NCBI RefSeq assembly: GCF_900129215.1
Contig: NZ_FQUQ01000004.1
Coordinates: forward strand, 434,001 to 498,000
Direction of reading: 5' to 3'
Source: Pedobacter caeni
Lineage (GTDB): Bacteria; Bacteroidota; Bacteroidia; Sphingobacteriales; Sphingobacteriaceae
Length of the DNA: 64,000 bases
How positions within the stretch are numbered: the first letter of the stretch is position 1; each line of letters opens with the position of its first letter. The notes under the pieces were generated by a model. The model saw nothing but the letters and a program-made list of their open reading frames with translations. It made no database searches and was not told the origin of the DNA. Both the position numbers and the translations under genes were made by a program. Shown here piece after piece: positions 35,204-45,020 of this stretch.

Positions 35204-36712
35204 TTATTTATCCCACCAGACTCTGGTGGTATAAGTATCTGGCCCTTGCTGTGCATTGGCCTGTTTTACATTTGTTCCATTAGCGCTATACTCATTCCTT
35301 GGAAAGGTAAACCTTCTCGGAATTGTTCCGCCACTAACATTTCCGGGATAATTTACCGGAGTTAATTGAGGGATTCCCGTTCTTCTCCAGTTGGCATAAC
35401 TCTCCCATCCATTTAAGAAGGTAACCACCCAATATTGTTCATTAATGGATTTCAACTGCTGTTCCATATTACCTGCAATCGGGAAAGGGTTTCCTGTACT
35501 CAGGTAAGCACTCACATCTGAACCGGAAATGGTTCTGCCATAGAGTTTCTGCTGATCCATTGAAGCTTCTACTGCTGCGCGATAATGAGTTGCCGCAACA
35601 TCGGAAGTCCATTGTCTTGCGGCAGCCTCTGCCAGCATCAGTTCCGTTTCTGCATAGGTCAGAAAAAAGGTAGGTGCCGATAAAGGAAGGATCGTGCTGA
35701 CATTGAAGGTAGAATAAGTGGTTAGGTCAGCTCCTCCGGGAGTACTGCCTATGGTTGTTGCATTATAGCCATTTGGCAATCCTTTTTGCAAAGCCGGGCT
35801 GTTATCACCATTAGACAATGAGCTGTAAACTGCCAACCGGGGATCATTGGTTCCCTTGAGGTAATCCATAAAAGTTTTACCGATCTTGATGTCTCCGACT
35901 TTAAGGATTTCGAATTTCTGAAAATCAAAGGCAATCGGATTGGCCAGCTCCTGCTGCGGTCCGGTATGTCTCATGTAACAAATATCGCTGTTGCTTTGCA
36001 TCACTCCGCCCTGGATGGCTTTTAATACCCATTGTTTTGAAGCGGCAGGATCCACTTTGATCAGGCGCAGTCCCAGACGCAACATCAGCGAATTACCGAG
36101 GCGTTTCCACTGTTCAATTGCTCCTTTGTAAATGATATCCGCATTCCCAAAGGTCACTTTACCAGGAACAAAAGATGTAGTGGCCTGTTCCAGCTCTGTT
36201 AACATATGCGCGTAGATATCCGACTGTTTATCATACACAGGTTTATAAATTTGCTGTAAAAAGCCCTGTCCCGCTTCTGAATAGGGCACATCGCCGTAGG
36301 CGTCCGTTAACCTGTGCATTTGCATCACTTTCCAGATTCTTGCTGCGGCATACAGGTTTACCTTTTCAGGATCTTTTTTCAGCATGTCGATCAGCACTGC
36401 CATGTTCGATACCGGAACGGCATATTCTTCATTGAATAAAAGAGCAGCACTTTCTGAAGGCAGGTATTTATCCCCTTCCAGGTCATCTATTTTTGTCGTT
36501 GCGGTCTGCTGGACCATCATCATTCCAAAACCTACATTGCTTCGTCTGGCAACCGATGTTCCCGCCTGACGCAATTCCAGTGCGGTAAATAACGGTCCCG
36601 GTTCTACTTTCGTGGGTTGATTCGGGTTCACATTCAACTCTTCCAGATCTTTGGTACATGAGGTACCCAGCAAGATCCATAATGCTGCTATAAATAAGGT
36701 GTTCTGTTTCAT
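35204..36712 (-). CDS. SusD/RagB-family lipoprotein of the GH130 locus
   Basis: This 502-residue protein has a lipoprotein signal (LFIAALWILLGTSCTKDLEE) and the SusD-like helical fold with RIWKVMQMHRLTDAYGDVPY, a very common SusD segment, and a C-terminal NGWESYANWRRTGIPQLTP. It would bind the imported glycan or its fragments at the cell surface. It follows its SusC partner by 10 bp and is the last gene of the locus before a terminator. Confidence 0.92.
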   Translation of the reverse strand: MKQNTLFIAALWILLGTSCTKDLEELNVNPNQPTKVEPGPLFTALELRQAGTSVARRSNVGFGMMMVQQTATTKIDDLEGDKYLPSESAALLFNEEYAVPVSNMAVLIDMLKKDPEKVNLYAAARIWKVMQMHRLTDAYGDVPYSEAGQGFLQQIYKPVYDKQSDIYAHMLTELEQATTSFVPGKVTFGNADIIYKGAIEQWKRLGNSLMLRLGLRLIKVDPAASKQWVLKAIQGGVMQSNSDICYMRHTGPQQELANPIAFDFQKFEILKVGDIKIGKTFMDYLKGTNDPRLAVYSSLSNGDNSPALQKGLPNGYNATTIGSTPGGADLTTYSTFNVSTILPLSAPTFFLTYAETELMLAEAAARQWTSDVAATHYRAAVEASMDQQKLYGRTISGSDVSAYLSTGNPFPIAGNMEQQLKSINEQYWVVTFLNGWESYANWRRTGIPQLTPVNYPGNVSGGTIPRRFTFPRNEYSANGTNVKQANAQQGPDTYTTRVWWDK

Positions 36713-36722
36713 GGTTTTGATT

Positions 36723-39700
36723 TTAAAACTTACAATTCAGGTTTAAGCCAAATGAGCGGGTTGCAGGTACAGAAAGCATCTCTATCCCTTGTACATTTCC
36801 CGTCAGGAAAGTAGATTCAGGATCTACCAATGGTACTTTTTTATAAAGTGTAAACAGGTTTCTTGCCACAAATGAAAGGCTCACATCACTCATCTTTACT
36901 TTTTTCACCCAATTTTTGGGCAAGTTCACACCCAATACCACCTGTCTTAACTTCACAAAGCTTGCATCATATACAAACTCTTCAGCAATGTGATTGGCCA
37001 CCCAGCTGTAATATTCCTGTGCCGGAACATTTACTGTATTTGGTTGCCCCTGCTCATTCACACCCGGCCCAACTATACCTCCCTCACGACCAGGTAAAGT
37101 CTCTTTACTCAATCCCGCCAGGTAAGCCAGGTTATTTGTTCCGGAAGAGATTTTACCCCCGAATTTAGCATCCAGCAAAATACCCAGGTTAAAGCTTTTA
37201 TACCTGAAATTGTTATTGAATCCTAAAGTATACGGAGAAATGCTGCTACCAATATTTCTTAACTCACCTTCTAAAGGAAGTCCTTTATCATTATAAATAA
37301 TCCTTCCGGCAGCGTCACGTTTATAACCGGAGCCTTCAATTATACCAAAAGGTTTTCCTACTTCAGCCTTAATGTATACCGGAGTACCTCCATCACCATA
37401 TAATCCCGGCCTGCTTTGCTGTACAATGATCGACTGCTGTCCGTCGGCAAGGGAAAGAATACTGTTCTTATTATACCCCATATTGAAAGACATATCCCAA
37501 CTCATGGATTTTTGTTTAAAAACGGTCCCGGACAGCATCATTTCCAGCCCTTTATTCACCATTTCACCACTGTTCAGACGCACATTATTAAAGCCCGAAG
37601 CAATAGAAATCTGGCTGCTCAGGATGTCATCGGTTGTTTTCCGGTTGTACCAGGTCAGTTCCAGACCAATACGATCATTGAACAACCTCGTGTCTAATCC
37701 AAATTCATAAGATCTGGAAGTTACCGGTTTTAAAAGTCTGTTGGGAATTGTTGACTCACTGATATAAGCCAAAGACTGTCCGAGATGCTGCTGGCCAAAA
37801 TAGTAAGTCAGGGATTGTGCATAGGCACCGATATCCGAATCACTTCCTGTTTGCGACCAGGCAGTACGGAGCTTGGCAAAGCTTAACCAGGATGGCATAG
37901 TAAGCGCCTGTGAGGCGACAAAACTAAAGCTCGCAGAGGGATAAAAAATACTGTTGGTCGCACGGCTCAAGGTAGAAAACCAATCGTTACGCCCGGTAAA
38001 AGTAGCATACAGATACCCTTTATAACCCAGCTCTGCTGAAGCAAATACAGAGTTGATTTGTTTCCTGTACAGGTCATAACTTCTTCCCTGCGTCACCGTA
38101 TTATTTACCGAATAAAAGAAAGGAACAATAAACTGGCTTCCTGAGGCAGTGAGATTGGACACTTTACTTTTCATGATGTTTCCACCCACAAAGGCATCCA
38201 CTGAAACATCCGGACTCACATTTTTCTTAAAGCCAAGCATCAGTTGTGAATTGAACTCCCCGTCGTAACGTTGACTTTCGCGCATGCTTCCATTGGCAAT
38301 CGCACTACCTTCCGGCGTTACATTTTCTGCAAGGCGGTAAGCAAAATCAGTTCCCGCCAGCAAACGTGCATACAGATAAGAAGTGAAGTCATATTTAATA
38401 TCTGCCGAAGCGATTATACGGTCCTTTCTATCTCTGTTCTGCATGTCGTAGGCAATAAAATAAGGATTTGCCAGGTAGATATTTGAGGACACCAGGTATT
38501 CATTTCCATTCTCATCCACTCTTCTGTCCAGGTTTCTGACATCGTAATTTGTAGGGAGTAATTGCACACCCACATTTGGATTCCAGGAGAAATCACCTGA
38601 GCTAGGTCTGTTTTCTACCCGCTCCCGCACGTACTGTATACTCATCTGTGCAGTCAGTTTATCGGTTGCTTTTAGATTTCCGTTCAGGGAGAAATTGTTT
38701 CTTTTCAGGCTTGAATTTGGCATCAGGTCATGGTTATTCAGGTCTGATGCAGAGAAGCGGAGCGTTGCTTTTTCTGATCCTCCATAAAGGGAGATCGTAT
38801 TGGCAAAGGTATTGCCATTTTTATAAAAATTGCGACTATTGTTCTTCACCGCAGCGTATGGACGTGCAATCCCATCGAACTGGATCACCGGAGAGCCGTC
38901 CAGCCTGGCGCCCCAATTGGACGTTCCTGCCTGAAGTGCAGTAGCCATGTCTTTAGGTGCCAGCCCTTTTGTACCCTGCCCATAGACATACTGATAATCT
39001 TTTTCATTGTTAAAAATTGGCTGATCCAGCGTATAAGCACCATTATATTCCACACCTACTCCCTTTTGGGATTTTCCGGATTTTGTGGTAATCAGAATGG
39101 CTCCATTGGATGCCCTCGAGCCATAAAGTGCAGCGGCTGGTCCGCCTTTCAGCACACTCATACTCTCAATATCATCCGGGTTGATGCTGGAAATCCCATC
39201 TCCGCCATCACCTCCGCCATAAAACACAGAGCTCTGACCAAAATTGGCATTGACCAATGGGATTCCATCAATCACATATAAAGGCTGGTTGGGTCCGCTA
39301 ATGGAGCCGTTTCCACGAATCACGACCCTGCTGGACCCCATAGACCCTGAAGCAGGCTTAGTCACATTTACACCCGCTACCCTACCTACCAGGGAGTTCG
39401 CTACGTTCGTTTCCCTGGCTTTGGTAAACTCTTCCCCTTTTACTTCCGTTACCGCATAACCCAATGCCCTTTTTTCTCTTTTGATCCCAAAGGAGGTCAC
39501 GACCACTTCATTAAGGACTACATCATCATCGTCTAGAGAGATATTGATTTCTTTCCTTCCGTTTACCGGCACTTCTTTTTCTTTGAAACCAATAAAACGG
39601 AAGATCAGGATGGCATTGGCAGGTACTTCCAGTGTATATTTCCCATCCTGATTACTCGTTGTGCCTTTGCCTGCCTGATTTTTCAGCAGCACAGAGACAC

Positions 39701-39839
39701 CAGGTAATTTATTTCCTTTGGAATCGGTAACCGTTCCTGTTACCGGACTATCCTGAATGACCAGATGCGTTTCCGGAGCAGTTTTACTCCAGGCAAAGGC
39801 AGGGCCAAGCAGTATTAATATCGTAAATAAAATTTTCAT
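36723..39839 (-). CDS. SusC/RagA TonB-dependent transporter (no STN domain)
   Basis: This 1038-residue transporter has a signal peptide (MKILFTILILLGPAFAWS), a carboxypeptidase-regulatory-like domain (about 33-115), a plug (about 120-255, with PLYVIDGIPLVNANFG and RASNGAILITTKSG) and a barrel ending LNLNCKF. It lacks the STN domain, in line with the absence of a sigma/FecR pair here and the presence of an AraC regulator. It probably imports a mannose-containing oligosaccharide, judging from the GH130 phosphorylase upstream. Confidence 0.92.
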   Translation of the reverse strand: MKILFTILILLGPAFAWSKTAPETHLVIQDSPVTGTVTDSKGNKLPGVSVLLKNQAGKGTTSNQDGKYTLEVPANAILIFRFIGFKEKEVPVNGRKEINISLDDDDVVLNEVVVTSFGIKREKRALGYAVTEVKGEEFTKARETNVANSLVGRVAGVNVTKPASGSMGSSRVVIRGNGSISGPNQPLYVIDGIPLVNANFGQSSVFYGGGDGGDGISSINPDDIESMSVLKGGPAAALYGSRASNGAILITTKSGKSQKGVGVEYNGAYTLDQPIFNNEKDYQYVYGQGTKGLAPKDMATALQAGTSNWGARLDGSPVIQFDGIARPYAAVKNNSRNFYKNGNTFANTISLYGGSEKATLRFSASDLNNHDLMPNSSLKRNNFSLNGNLKATDKLTAQMSIQYVRERVENRPSSGDFSWNPNVGVQLLPTNYDVRNLDRRVDENGNEYLVSSNIYLANPYFIAYDMQNRDRKDRIIASADIKYDFTSYLYARLLAGTDFAYRLAENVTPEGSAIANGSMRESQRYDGEFNSQLMLGFKKNVSPDVSVDAFVGGNIMKSKVSNLTASGSQFIVPFFYSVNNTVTQGRSYDLYRKQINSVFASAELGYKGYLYATFTGRNDWFSTLSRATNSIFYPSASFSFVASQALTMPSWLSFAKLRTAWSQTGSDSDIGAYAQSLTYYFGQQHLGQSLAYISESTIPNRLLKPVTSRSYEFGLDTRLFNDRIGLELTWYNRKTTDDILSSQISIASGFNNVRLNSGEMVNKGLEMMLSGTVFKQKSMSWDMSFNMGYNKNSILSLADGQQSIIVQQSRPGLYGDGGTPVYIKAEVGKPFGIIEGSGYKRDAAGRIIYNDKGLPLEGELRNIGSSISPYTLGFNNNFRYKSFNLGILLDAKFGGKISSGTNNLAYLAGLSKETLPGREGGIVGPGVNEQGQPNTVNVPAQEYYSWVANHIAEEFVYDASFVKLRQVVLGVNLPKNWVKKVKMSDVSLSFVARNLFTLYKKVPLVDPESTFLTGNVQGIEMLSVPATRSFGLNLNCKF

Positions 39840-39922
39840 ATTTGGTTGTTTTTTTGGTGGTTGATTTTTTTCTAGTGGCCTTGAGCCACTCGTGGGATGA
39901 TGCGTTGGTTTGCTGTCATTCT

Positions 39923-41107
39923 TTATCCCATAGGCAATTCGTCTTTTCTGTTCTGATCAATTAATTTATAAATCCGCTGTACAGTAGCTGCCGATCTCCA
40001 GCCATCTTCCGGGGTATGCAACACATAATCCAATAACTGATCGATGGTACTTGTGGCCACATGAATGCGTGAATCTGAAGAGGCGTAATAGATAAAAACT
40101 TTGCCGTCCTCATCAGTGATCCAGCCATTACTGAAGACCACATTAGAAACATCGCCCACTCTTTCTGCACCTTCAGGAGCAAGAAAATACCCTGCAGGTT
40201 TATGGATTACCCGGCTGAGCACTGTTAAATCCGTCATGAATACATATAAGACATAGCGGAGTCCTGCTGCGGTATTCCTCACTCCATGAGCCAGGTGTAA
40301 CCAGCCATATTTGGTTTTTATAGGTGCCGGACCTTGTCCGTTTTTAGATTCATAAACCGTATGGTATTGTTTTTTGTCCACGATCACCTCTTCGGGAACA
40401 CAGGCATTCTCCATGGATTCTGACAGGCCAAAGGCGATCCCTCCTCCTTTTCCGGCTTCAATAAAAGAATCCTGAGGGCGGGTATAAAAAGCATATTTAC
40501 CATTTACAAATTCCGGATGGAGCACCACATTTCGTTGTTGCAGAGAGCTGGTTTTAAGGTCTGCCAGTCTTTCCCAGGTGATGAGGTCTTTAGTACGGAC
40601 AATACCACATTGTGCCAGTGCTGCGGTCTGGTCTCCTTCAGCAGCATCGGGATCCCGCCTTTCTGTACAGAACAAACCATATATCCATCCATCCTCGTGC
40701 GAGATAATCCGCATATCGTAAATGTTCGTATCCGGAATTTCTGTTTCAGGAATGATCACCGGACATTCCCGGAATTTAAACTGGTCAATTCCATTAGCGC
40801 TTTCTGCAATGGCAAAAAAGGATTTCCGGTCATTTCCTTCTACCCTTGCAATGAGCAGGTATTTATTGTTCCATTTGATCGCTCCCGGATTAAACACCGC
40901 ATTGATTCCAATGCGTTCCATCAGGTAGGGGTTGCTGTCCCTGTTCAGGTGATAACGCCAGTATAAAGGGGTATGTTCGGCAGTTAAAACCGGGTATTTG
41001 TAGCGGCTAAAAACGCCATTTCCTAAGCCTTCTTCCTCATTTTCGCGCATAATCAGGGATTGATGAGCAGCCATAAGCTGCGCCAATCTCTTGTCGTAAT
41101 CCATCAT
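39923..41107 (-). CDS. GH130 phosphorylase, probably 4-O-beta-D-mannosyl-D-glucose phosphorylase
   Basis: This 394-residue cytoplasmic enzyme has the five-blade GH130 pattern: AHTPLYWRYHLN-like start (TAEHTPLYWRYHLN), GAIKWNNKYLL, ARVEGNDRKSFF, NIYDMR with Asp131 at the place of the catalytic acid, RNVVLHPEF, and GDVSNVVFSNGWI plus YYASSDSRIHVATST. As I recall the Bacteroides fragilis mannosylglucose phosphorylase, these motifs match it closely (GH130 subfamily 1). Such enzymes use phosphate to split beta-mannosyl-glucose into mannose-1-phosphate and glucose. It lies between a sodium symporter and SusC. A start three bases downstream is equally possible. The usual partner, cellobiose 2-epimerase, is not in the window. 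Confidence 0.88.
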   Translation of the reverse strand: MMDYDKRLAQLMAAHQSLIMRENEEEGLGNGVFSRYKYPVLTAEHTPLYWRYHLNRDSNPYLMERIGINAVFNPGAIKWNNKYLLIARVEGNDRKSFFAIAESANGIDQFKFRECPVIIPETEIPDTNIYDMRIISHEDGWIYGLFCTERRDPDAAEGDQTAALAQCGIVRTKDLITWERLADLKTSSLQQRNVVLHPEFVNGKYAFYTRPQDSFIEAGKGGGIAFGLSESMENACVPEEVIVDKKQYHTVYESKNGQGPAPIKTKYGWLHLAHGVRNTAAGLRYVLYVFMTDLTVLSRVIHKPAGYFLAPEGAERVGDVSNVVFSNGWITDEDGKVFIYYASSDSRIHVATSTIDQLLDYVLHTPEDGWRSAATVQRIYKLIDQNRKDELPMG

Positions 41108-41131
41108 ATATCTTTAGTTCTGTTTGTGTGT

Positions 41132-42961
41132 TTAGTCTTCGAGTTTATTCCACCATGTTCTTTTGAGGATGAAAATGATGACCGCCAGTATTGCGATTGT
41201 GACCAGCAAAGGCAATTTCATCATCAGGATCAGGTACATTGGCAACAGGGTAAGGCAGAGCTGCGCGATGATCCCCAGGACCACATTGAACATGTCTCTT
41301 CCAAAATTTTTGTTGGCCACAAAGGCAGGATCATCAGCCAGCACCAGTTCGTGGACAGGGCCCCAGAATCCCCATGGCCGGACCGTCTTATAAAAACTTT
41401 TGAGCGTCTCCTGATCCGTTGGCGGTGCCAGGTAAGTCCCGATCACAGATCCCGCCATGGAAAGGGCAAACAGCAATGGGAAATAATATAAAAATTCAAC
41501 TCCCGCAAAGAATCTGGTAAAGACCAGTGCAGAAACAATTCCGGTAAACATGCCCCAGAAAAAACCATTGGAATTGAACCTCCACCAATGCCATTTCAGC
41601 ACATTGGCCGCAATATACCCTCCATATAAAGCAGAGACAATCCATTGCAATACACTGTTTACATCTTTTGCAAAGAAGCCCAGAGTGATCCCTACTGCTA
41701 CGACCAGTATGCCAGAGCAGTAGTTCATGGAAATGATCTTTTTATTGGAAGCCTCCGGATTGACGTACTTCAGGTATACATCGTTTACGATATAAGCCTG
41801 CGCAGCATTTAAAGTCCCACTGAAAGTCCCCATAAATGCGCCCAGCAATCCGGTGAGTACCAGTCCAAATAATCCGGCAGGAACGAAACTATTGATGCTT
41901 GCCGGCAGGATGCGTTCGTAATCAATGGCACCATCAAGTCCGCGGAGATTCATTTGGTCGTAGTAAAGAATCCCCAGAACGGTAAGTCCCACAATCAGCG
42001 AATAGCGGATCGGCAACAAAACGATCGATACAAATCCACTCATTTTGCTCGCTTCTTTAGGAGAGCGTGTAGAGAGGATTTTTTGCATATCATAGTTAGG
42101 TGGCGGACCGGCTAATGAGGCAAATGCTCCTTTGAACAACATCATCATAAAGAATATGCTGAACAGGGAATAGCCGTCGCTTTCTATTTTCTTATTGACA
42201 TCAGTAATGATGTCCGTCCAGTCCAGGTCCAGGTGTGTTCCGAAGAAAGGGCTGTCCCAACCTTCCGGCACGTGTAATTTCTGTCCATTCAGGTTAACTA
42301 CGGCAATCACTGCGATGGAGATACAGACTACCGTCATGATGGCGTATTTGATCATGTCTCCAAATACAATCCCATGCATTCCACCGAGGATGGAATAGAA
42401 CATGGCGAACAGGGTAAAAATGATCCCGTAGAAATGGGCTACATAGTGCGGGGCTACTGTAAAAGGGACATAATCTTTAACCAAATCCCAGGGGATAAAA
42501 ATCTCTACAAATTTACCCAGGCCAATAAAGCCGTAAGCAAGGAAACCCAGGCAACTCAGTAAAGCAAAGGTGACGACGACCTTATGAGAAGCGCCGACAC
42601 CTCTTCCTGAAGTTCCAAAGCGGGTAGACAACCATTCGGCTCCCGTCGTGGCATTTGACCTTCTCAGCCATTTGGAGAGGTACATCATCAGAAAGACCTG
42701 ATTGAAGACCGGCCATAACCAGGGAATCCAAATGCTTTTCATGCCATAAACGAAGCAGAGACTTACCATCCACATCGTTCCGCTGATGTCAAACATATCG
42801 GAAGCATCACTCAGTCCCAGCTTATACCATGGAAGGGACTTCCCTCCCATGATATAGCTTTCTTTATTTTCTTTTGCTTTCTTGCGGTACCAAAAGCCAA
42901 TAATGATGGTGCTGATGAGATACGTTACTATAATAATGATGTCAACGGCTTGAAACTTCAT
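41132..42961 (-). CDS. Sodium:solute symporter (SSS family)
   Basis: This 609-residue protein has about 14 transmembrane helices. The SSS features include an N-terminal IIIVTYLISTIIIGFWYRKK, KSLPWYKLGLSDASDMFDIS, and a conserved middle region LLGAFMGTFSGTLNAAQAYI. It is first in the GH130 operon, 24 bp before the phosphorylase, and probably moves the disaccharide from periplasm to cytoplasm with sodium. In B. fragilis the mannosylglucose phosphorylase is also next to a sugar symporter. Transcription would start in the 163-bp region shared with the divergent AraC gene. Confidence 0.9.
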   Translation of the reverse strand: MKFQAVDIIIIVTYLISTIIIGFWYRKKAKENKESYIMGGKSLPWYKLGLSDASDMFDISGTMWMVSLCFVYGMKSIWIPWLWPVFNQVFLMMYLSKWLRRSNATTGAEWLSTRFGTSGRGVGASHKVVVTFALLSCLGFLAYGFIGLGKFVEIFIPWDLVKDYVPFTVAPHYVAHFYGIIFTLFAMFYSILGGMHGIVFGDMIKYAIMTVVCISIAVIAVVNLNGQKLHVPEGWDSPFFGTHLDLDWTDIITDVNKKIESDGYSLFSIFFMMMLFKGAFASLAGPPPNYDMQKILSTRSPKEASKMSGFVSIVLLPIRYSLIVGLTVLGILYYDQMNLRGLDGAIDYERILPASINSFVPAGLFGLVLTGLLGAFMGTFSGTLNAAQAYIVNDVYLKYVNPEASNKKIISMNYCSGILVVAVGITLGFFAKDVNSVLQWIVSALYGGYIAANVLKWHWWRFNSNGFFWGMFTGIVSALVFTRFFAGVEFLYYFPLLFALSMAGSVIGTYLAPPTDQETLKSFYKTVRPWGFWGPVHELVLADDPAFVANKNFGRDMFNVVLGIIAQLCLTLLPMYLILMMKLPLLVTIAILAVIIFILKRTWWNKLED

Positions 42962-42974
42962 AGACTCAAAACTA

Positions 42975-43085
42975 TACTATTTTCGAACGCAGCTTCAATA
43001 CTATTTTAACATTTAATTGTATTCAACAAACAAAAAGACTCATTATCATAGTATTAATCCTAATTTTCCATAGTACTATTTTAAC
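42975..43085. promoter_or_regulatory. Repeated TACTATTTT motifs in the araC-symporter intergenic region
   Basis: TACTATTTT is present at 42975-42983, and TACTATTTTAAC at 42999-43010 and 43074-43085; inverted ATAGTA copies lie at 43048-43053 and 43070-43075, the last forming the palindrome ATAGTACTAT. The first two are 24 bp apart, near the symporter start. These are likely binding sites for the divergently encoded AraC-type regulator. Confidence 0.6.
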
Positions 43086-43124
43086 AGAAACATAATCAAT
43101 TCATATCAAAATTATTATATTTAT

Positions 43125-44003
43125 ATGATGGGCAGTAATATAGTCAGGGAGATCACCCCTTTAACTCAAAGCGATTGTTTTACCATTTTTTCCAGGACGA
43201 AGAAGGAGTTTGACTTTCCGCTTCATTACCATGAGGAATATGAATTGAACCTGATCCTGCATGCCAAAGGAGCGAAACGGATTGTCGGTGATCATATTGA
43301 TACGATTGAAGATGCAGAGCTCGTTTTTATAGGTCCAAACCTTTACCATGCCTGGTTTACCCATCAATGTAAAAGTGAAGAGATTCTGGAAATCACCATT
43401 CAGTTCCATAAGGACCTGTTTGATGAGCGCTTACTCAAAAGGAATCAGCTGAGTTTCATTTCCAATATGTTTGAACGTTCGCAGAAAGGGATTCTTTTTT
43501 CTGCTGAGACTATAGAACGGCTCAGTCCGCGGTTGCTTTCATTAAACCAGAAGAAGGGTTTTGATTCTGTGCTGGAGCTCTTTTCCATTCTGCATGACCT
43601 GTCGATTTCCAGAAACATGAGGACATTGTCCAATTCTAGTTTCAACAATGAACAGTTTAATTACAACAGCAGAAGGATAGAAAAAGCATTTGATTATATG
43701 AATGCGAATTACAACCGGGGGATTTCACTGGAAGAAGTGGCCAAAGTAGCCAGTATGCCGGAAGTCTCTTTCAGCAGGTTCATAAAAAAGCGGACGGGTA
43801 GTACGTTTATTGACAGCCTGAATGAGATCAGGTTAGGGCATGCCACGAAGTTACTCATCTCCAGTACACAGACCATTGCTGAGATTGCTTATAAATGTGG
43901 GTTCAATAACATATCGAACTTTAACCGGATTTTTAAGAAAAAAAAGAATTGTACACCCAAGGAATTCAGAGATAGTTTTTCCGGGACAAGGTCTTTTATA
44001 TAA
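43125..44003 (+). CDS. AraC-family transcriptional regulator
   Basis: This 292-residue protein has an N-terminal cupin-like sensing domain (about 15-110, with FDFPLHYHEEYELNLILHAK and YHAWFT) and a C-terminal pair of helix-turn-helix motifs (about 185-285, with ISLEEVAKVASMPEVSFSRF and IAEIAYKCGFNNISNFNRIF). AraC proteins of this layout sense a sugar and activate the neighbouring operon. It is divergent from the symporter-GH130-SusCD genes, which it most likely controls through the repeated sites between them. A second ATG follows the first directly. Confidence 0.92.
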   Translation: MMGSNIVREITPLTQSDCFTIFSRTKKEFDFPLHYHEEYELNLILHAKGAKRIVGDHIDTIEDAELVFIGPNLYHAWFTHQCKSEEILEITIQFHKDLFDERLLKRNQLSFISNMFERSQKGILFSAETIERLSPRLLSLNQKKGFDSVLELFSILHDLSISRNMRTLSNSSFNNEQFNYNSRRIEKAFDYMNANYNRGISLEEVAKVASMPEVSFSRFIKKRTGSTFIDSLNEIRLGHATKLLISSTQTIAEIAYKCGFNNISNFNRIFKKKKNCTPKEFRDSFSGTRSFI

Positions 44004-44016
44004 CTGAATTTAGAAT

Positions 44017-44049
44017 AAAAAAAATGACGCTCCAAAGAGCGCCATTTTT
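44017..44049. terminator. Bidirectional terminator between araC and the next locus
   Basis: AAAAAAAATGACGCTC-CAAA-GAGCGCCATTTTTA forms a stem of about 9 bp (one mismatch) with A-run before and T-run after, placed between two convergent genes. Confidence 0.8.
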
Positions 44050-44076
44050 ATACGGGGGGGGTGGGGAATTTAAATA

Positions 44077-45015
44077 TTAATCATTTCCAAGGATGATGTC
44101 CATCTGCCATACTCCATCCTCTACGATTGTAAAATCAAGCCAGTAGTTCATGGAAGAGCCAAATATACTGGTGTCATTCAACTCATCAATCCGGATTAAT
44201 TTCCCGGCGACATAAGGAATCGGATATTTCACATCCAGTTCTATCCGGTCAGTCAGTGTAGTCATTTTCAAAGGGTTCCCGGCTCCAAGGGTTCTGAAAT
44301 CTTTAAAACCATCCGTAAATCCGGCCTGTCCTTTATACTCAAAACCATAGAACTCTTTAGGATTAATCGGAACATCACTTCCTTTTTTAAAGTAGCGTAC
44401 GATCAATTTACCTCCGGTAGGTTGCAAACGGGTGAATTTAACATCCAGACTTGTTACTGAACCATCCACCCCACCACCACTGCCCAATCTCCAAAAAGCG
44501 GGATTTTTCAGTTGATAGACCACCTTAATGTTGATCGCATTTTTCAACACGACTTCACCTGCCGGATTTTTTGCAAGAATATCAACCACATAATTTCCTT
44601 CAGGAAATTTCAGTGGATCACGAACTTCCGGATAAATGATCAGACTTCCATTTACCGGGTTAATGTCCAAAGCCGGTCTGACTACCGGAGTTCTCTTTAC
44701 ATCAATTTCCTCCATTTTAGTATCTCCGTCTGAGTAAATTCCAGTCCAGGAATAAGTATTTACCTTGACCTCTCTGAGAAACTCAGCAGAAGAACCATCC
44801 GATTTACGGATCGCCGCAATAGAAAACTCCATTGGTTTGGTAGATTCGTCGGTCAACATCGCTCCGGATGACCAAAGCACAAGACCAATATTTGCGGTTT
44901 GATTTGCTGATGTATATTTTAGGTTATTGCTTAGAAATCCATTTTTATCCTGCTTTTTGCAAGAATAAAGAACAGTGATCAGCAACAAGAAGCTAATGCT
45001 TAATATCTTTTTCAT
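44077..45015 (-). CDS. Surface lipoprotein of a SusCD locus, function unknown
   Basis: This 312-residue protein has a lipoprotein signal (ISFLLLITVLYSCKKQDKN). The mature part is strand-rich: an N-terminal section with VNTYSWTGIYSDGDTKMEEI suggests an Ig-like or cadherin-like fold, and the C-terminal half ends SMNYWLDFTIVEDGVWQMDI. It occupies the SusE/SusF-like position after SusD and the fasciclin-like protein, so it may be an extra ligand-binding surface protein. It is the last gene of the operon, before the terminator. The exact family was not recognised. Confidence 0.7.
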   Translation of the reverse strand: MKKILSISFLLLITVLYSCKKQDKNGFLSNNLKYTSANQTANIGLVLWSSGAMLTDESTKPMEFSIAAIRKSDGSSAEFLREVKVNTYSWTGIYSDGDTKMEEIDVKRTPVVRPALDINPVNGSLIIYPEVRDPLKFPEGNYVVDILAKNPAGEVVLKNAINIKVVYQLKNPAFWRLGSGGGVDGSVTSLDVKFTRLQPTGGKLIVRYFKKGSDVPINPKEFYGFEYKGQAGFTDGFKDFRTLGAGNPLKMTTLTDRIELDVKYPIPYVAGKLIRIDELNDTSIFGSSMNYWLDFTIVEDGVWQMDIILGND

Positions 45016-45020
45016 ACTTG

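Noticed and set aside
39874..39890. Hairpin AGTGGC / GCCACT between GH130 and SusC
   Set aside because: In the direction of the genes the stem is followed by an A-run, not a T-run, so it is not a terminator; the stem is only 6 bp and could be chance.
44054..44061. Run of eight G followed by TGGGG, a possible phase-variable tract
   Set aside because: It lies after a bidirectional terminator between two convergent genes, where slippage would affect neither reading frame nor promoter.
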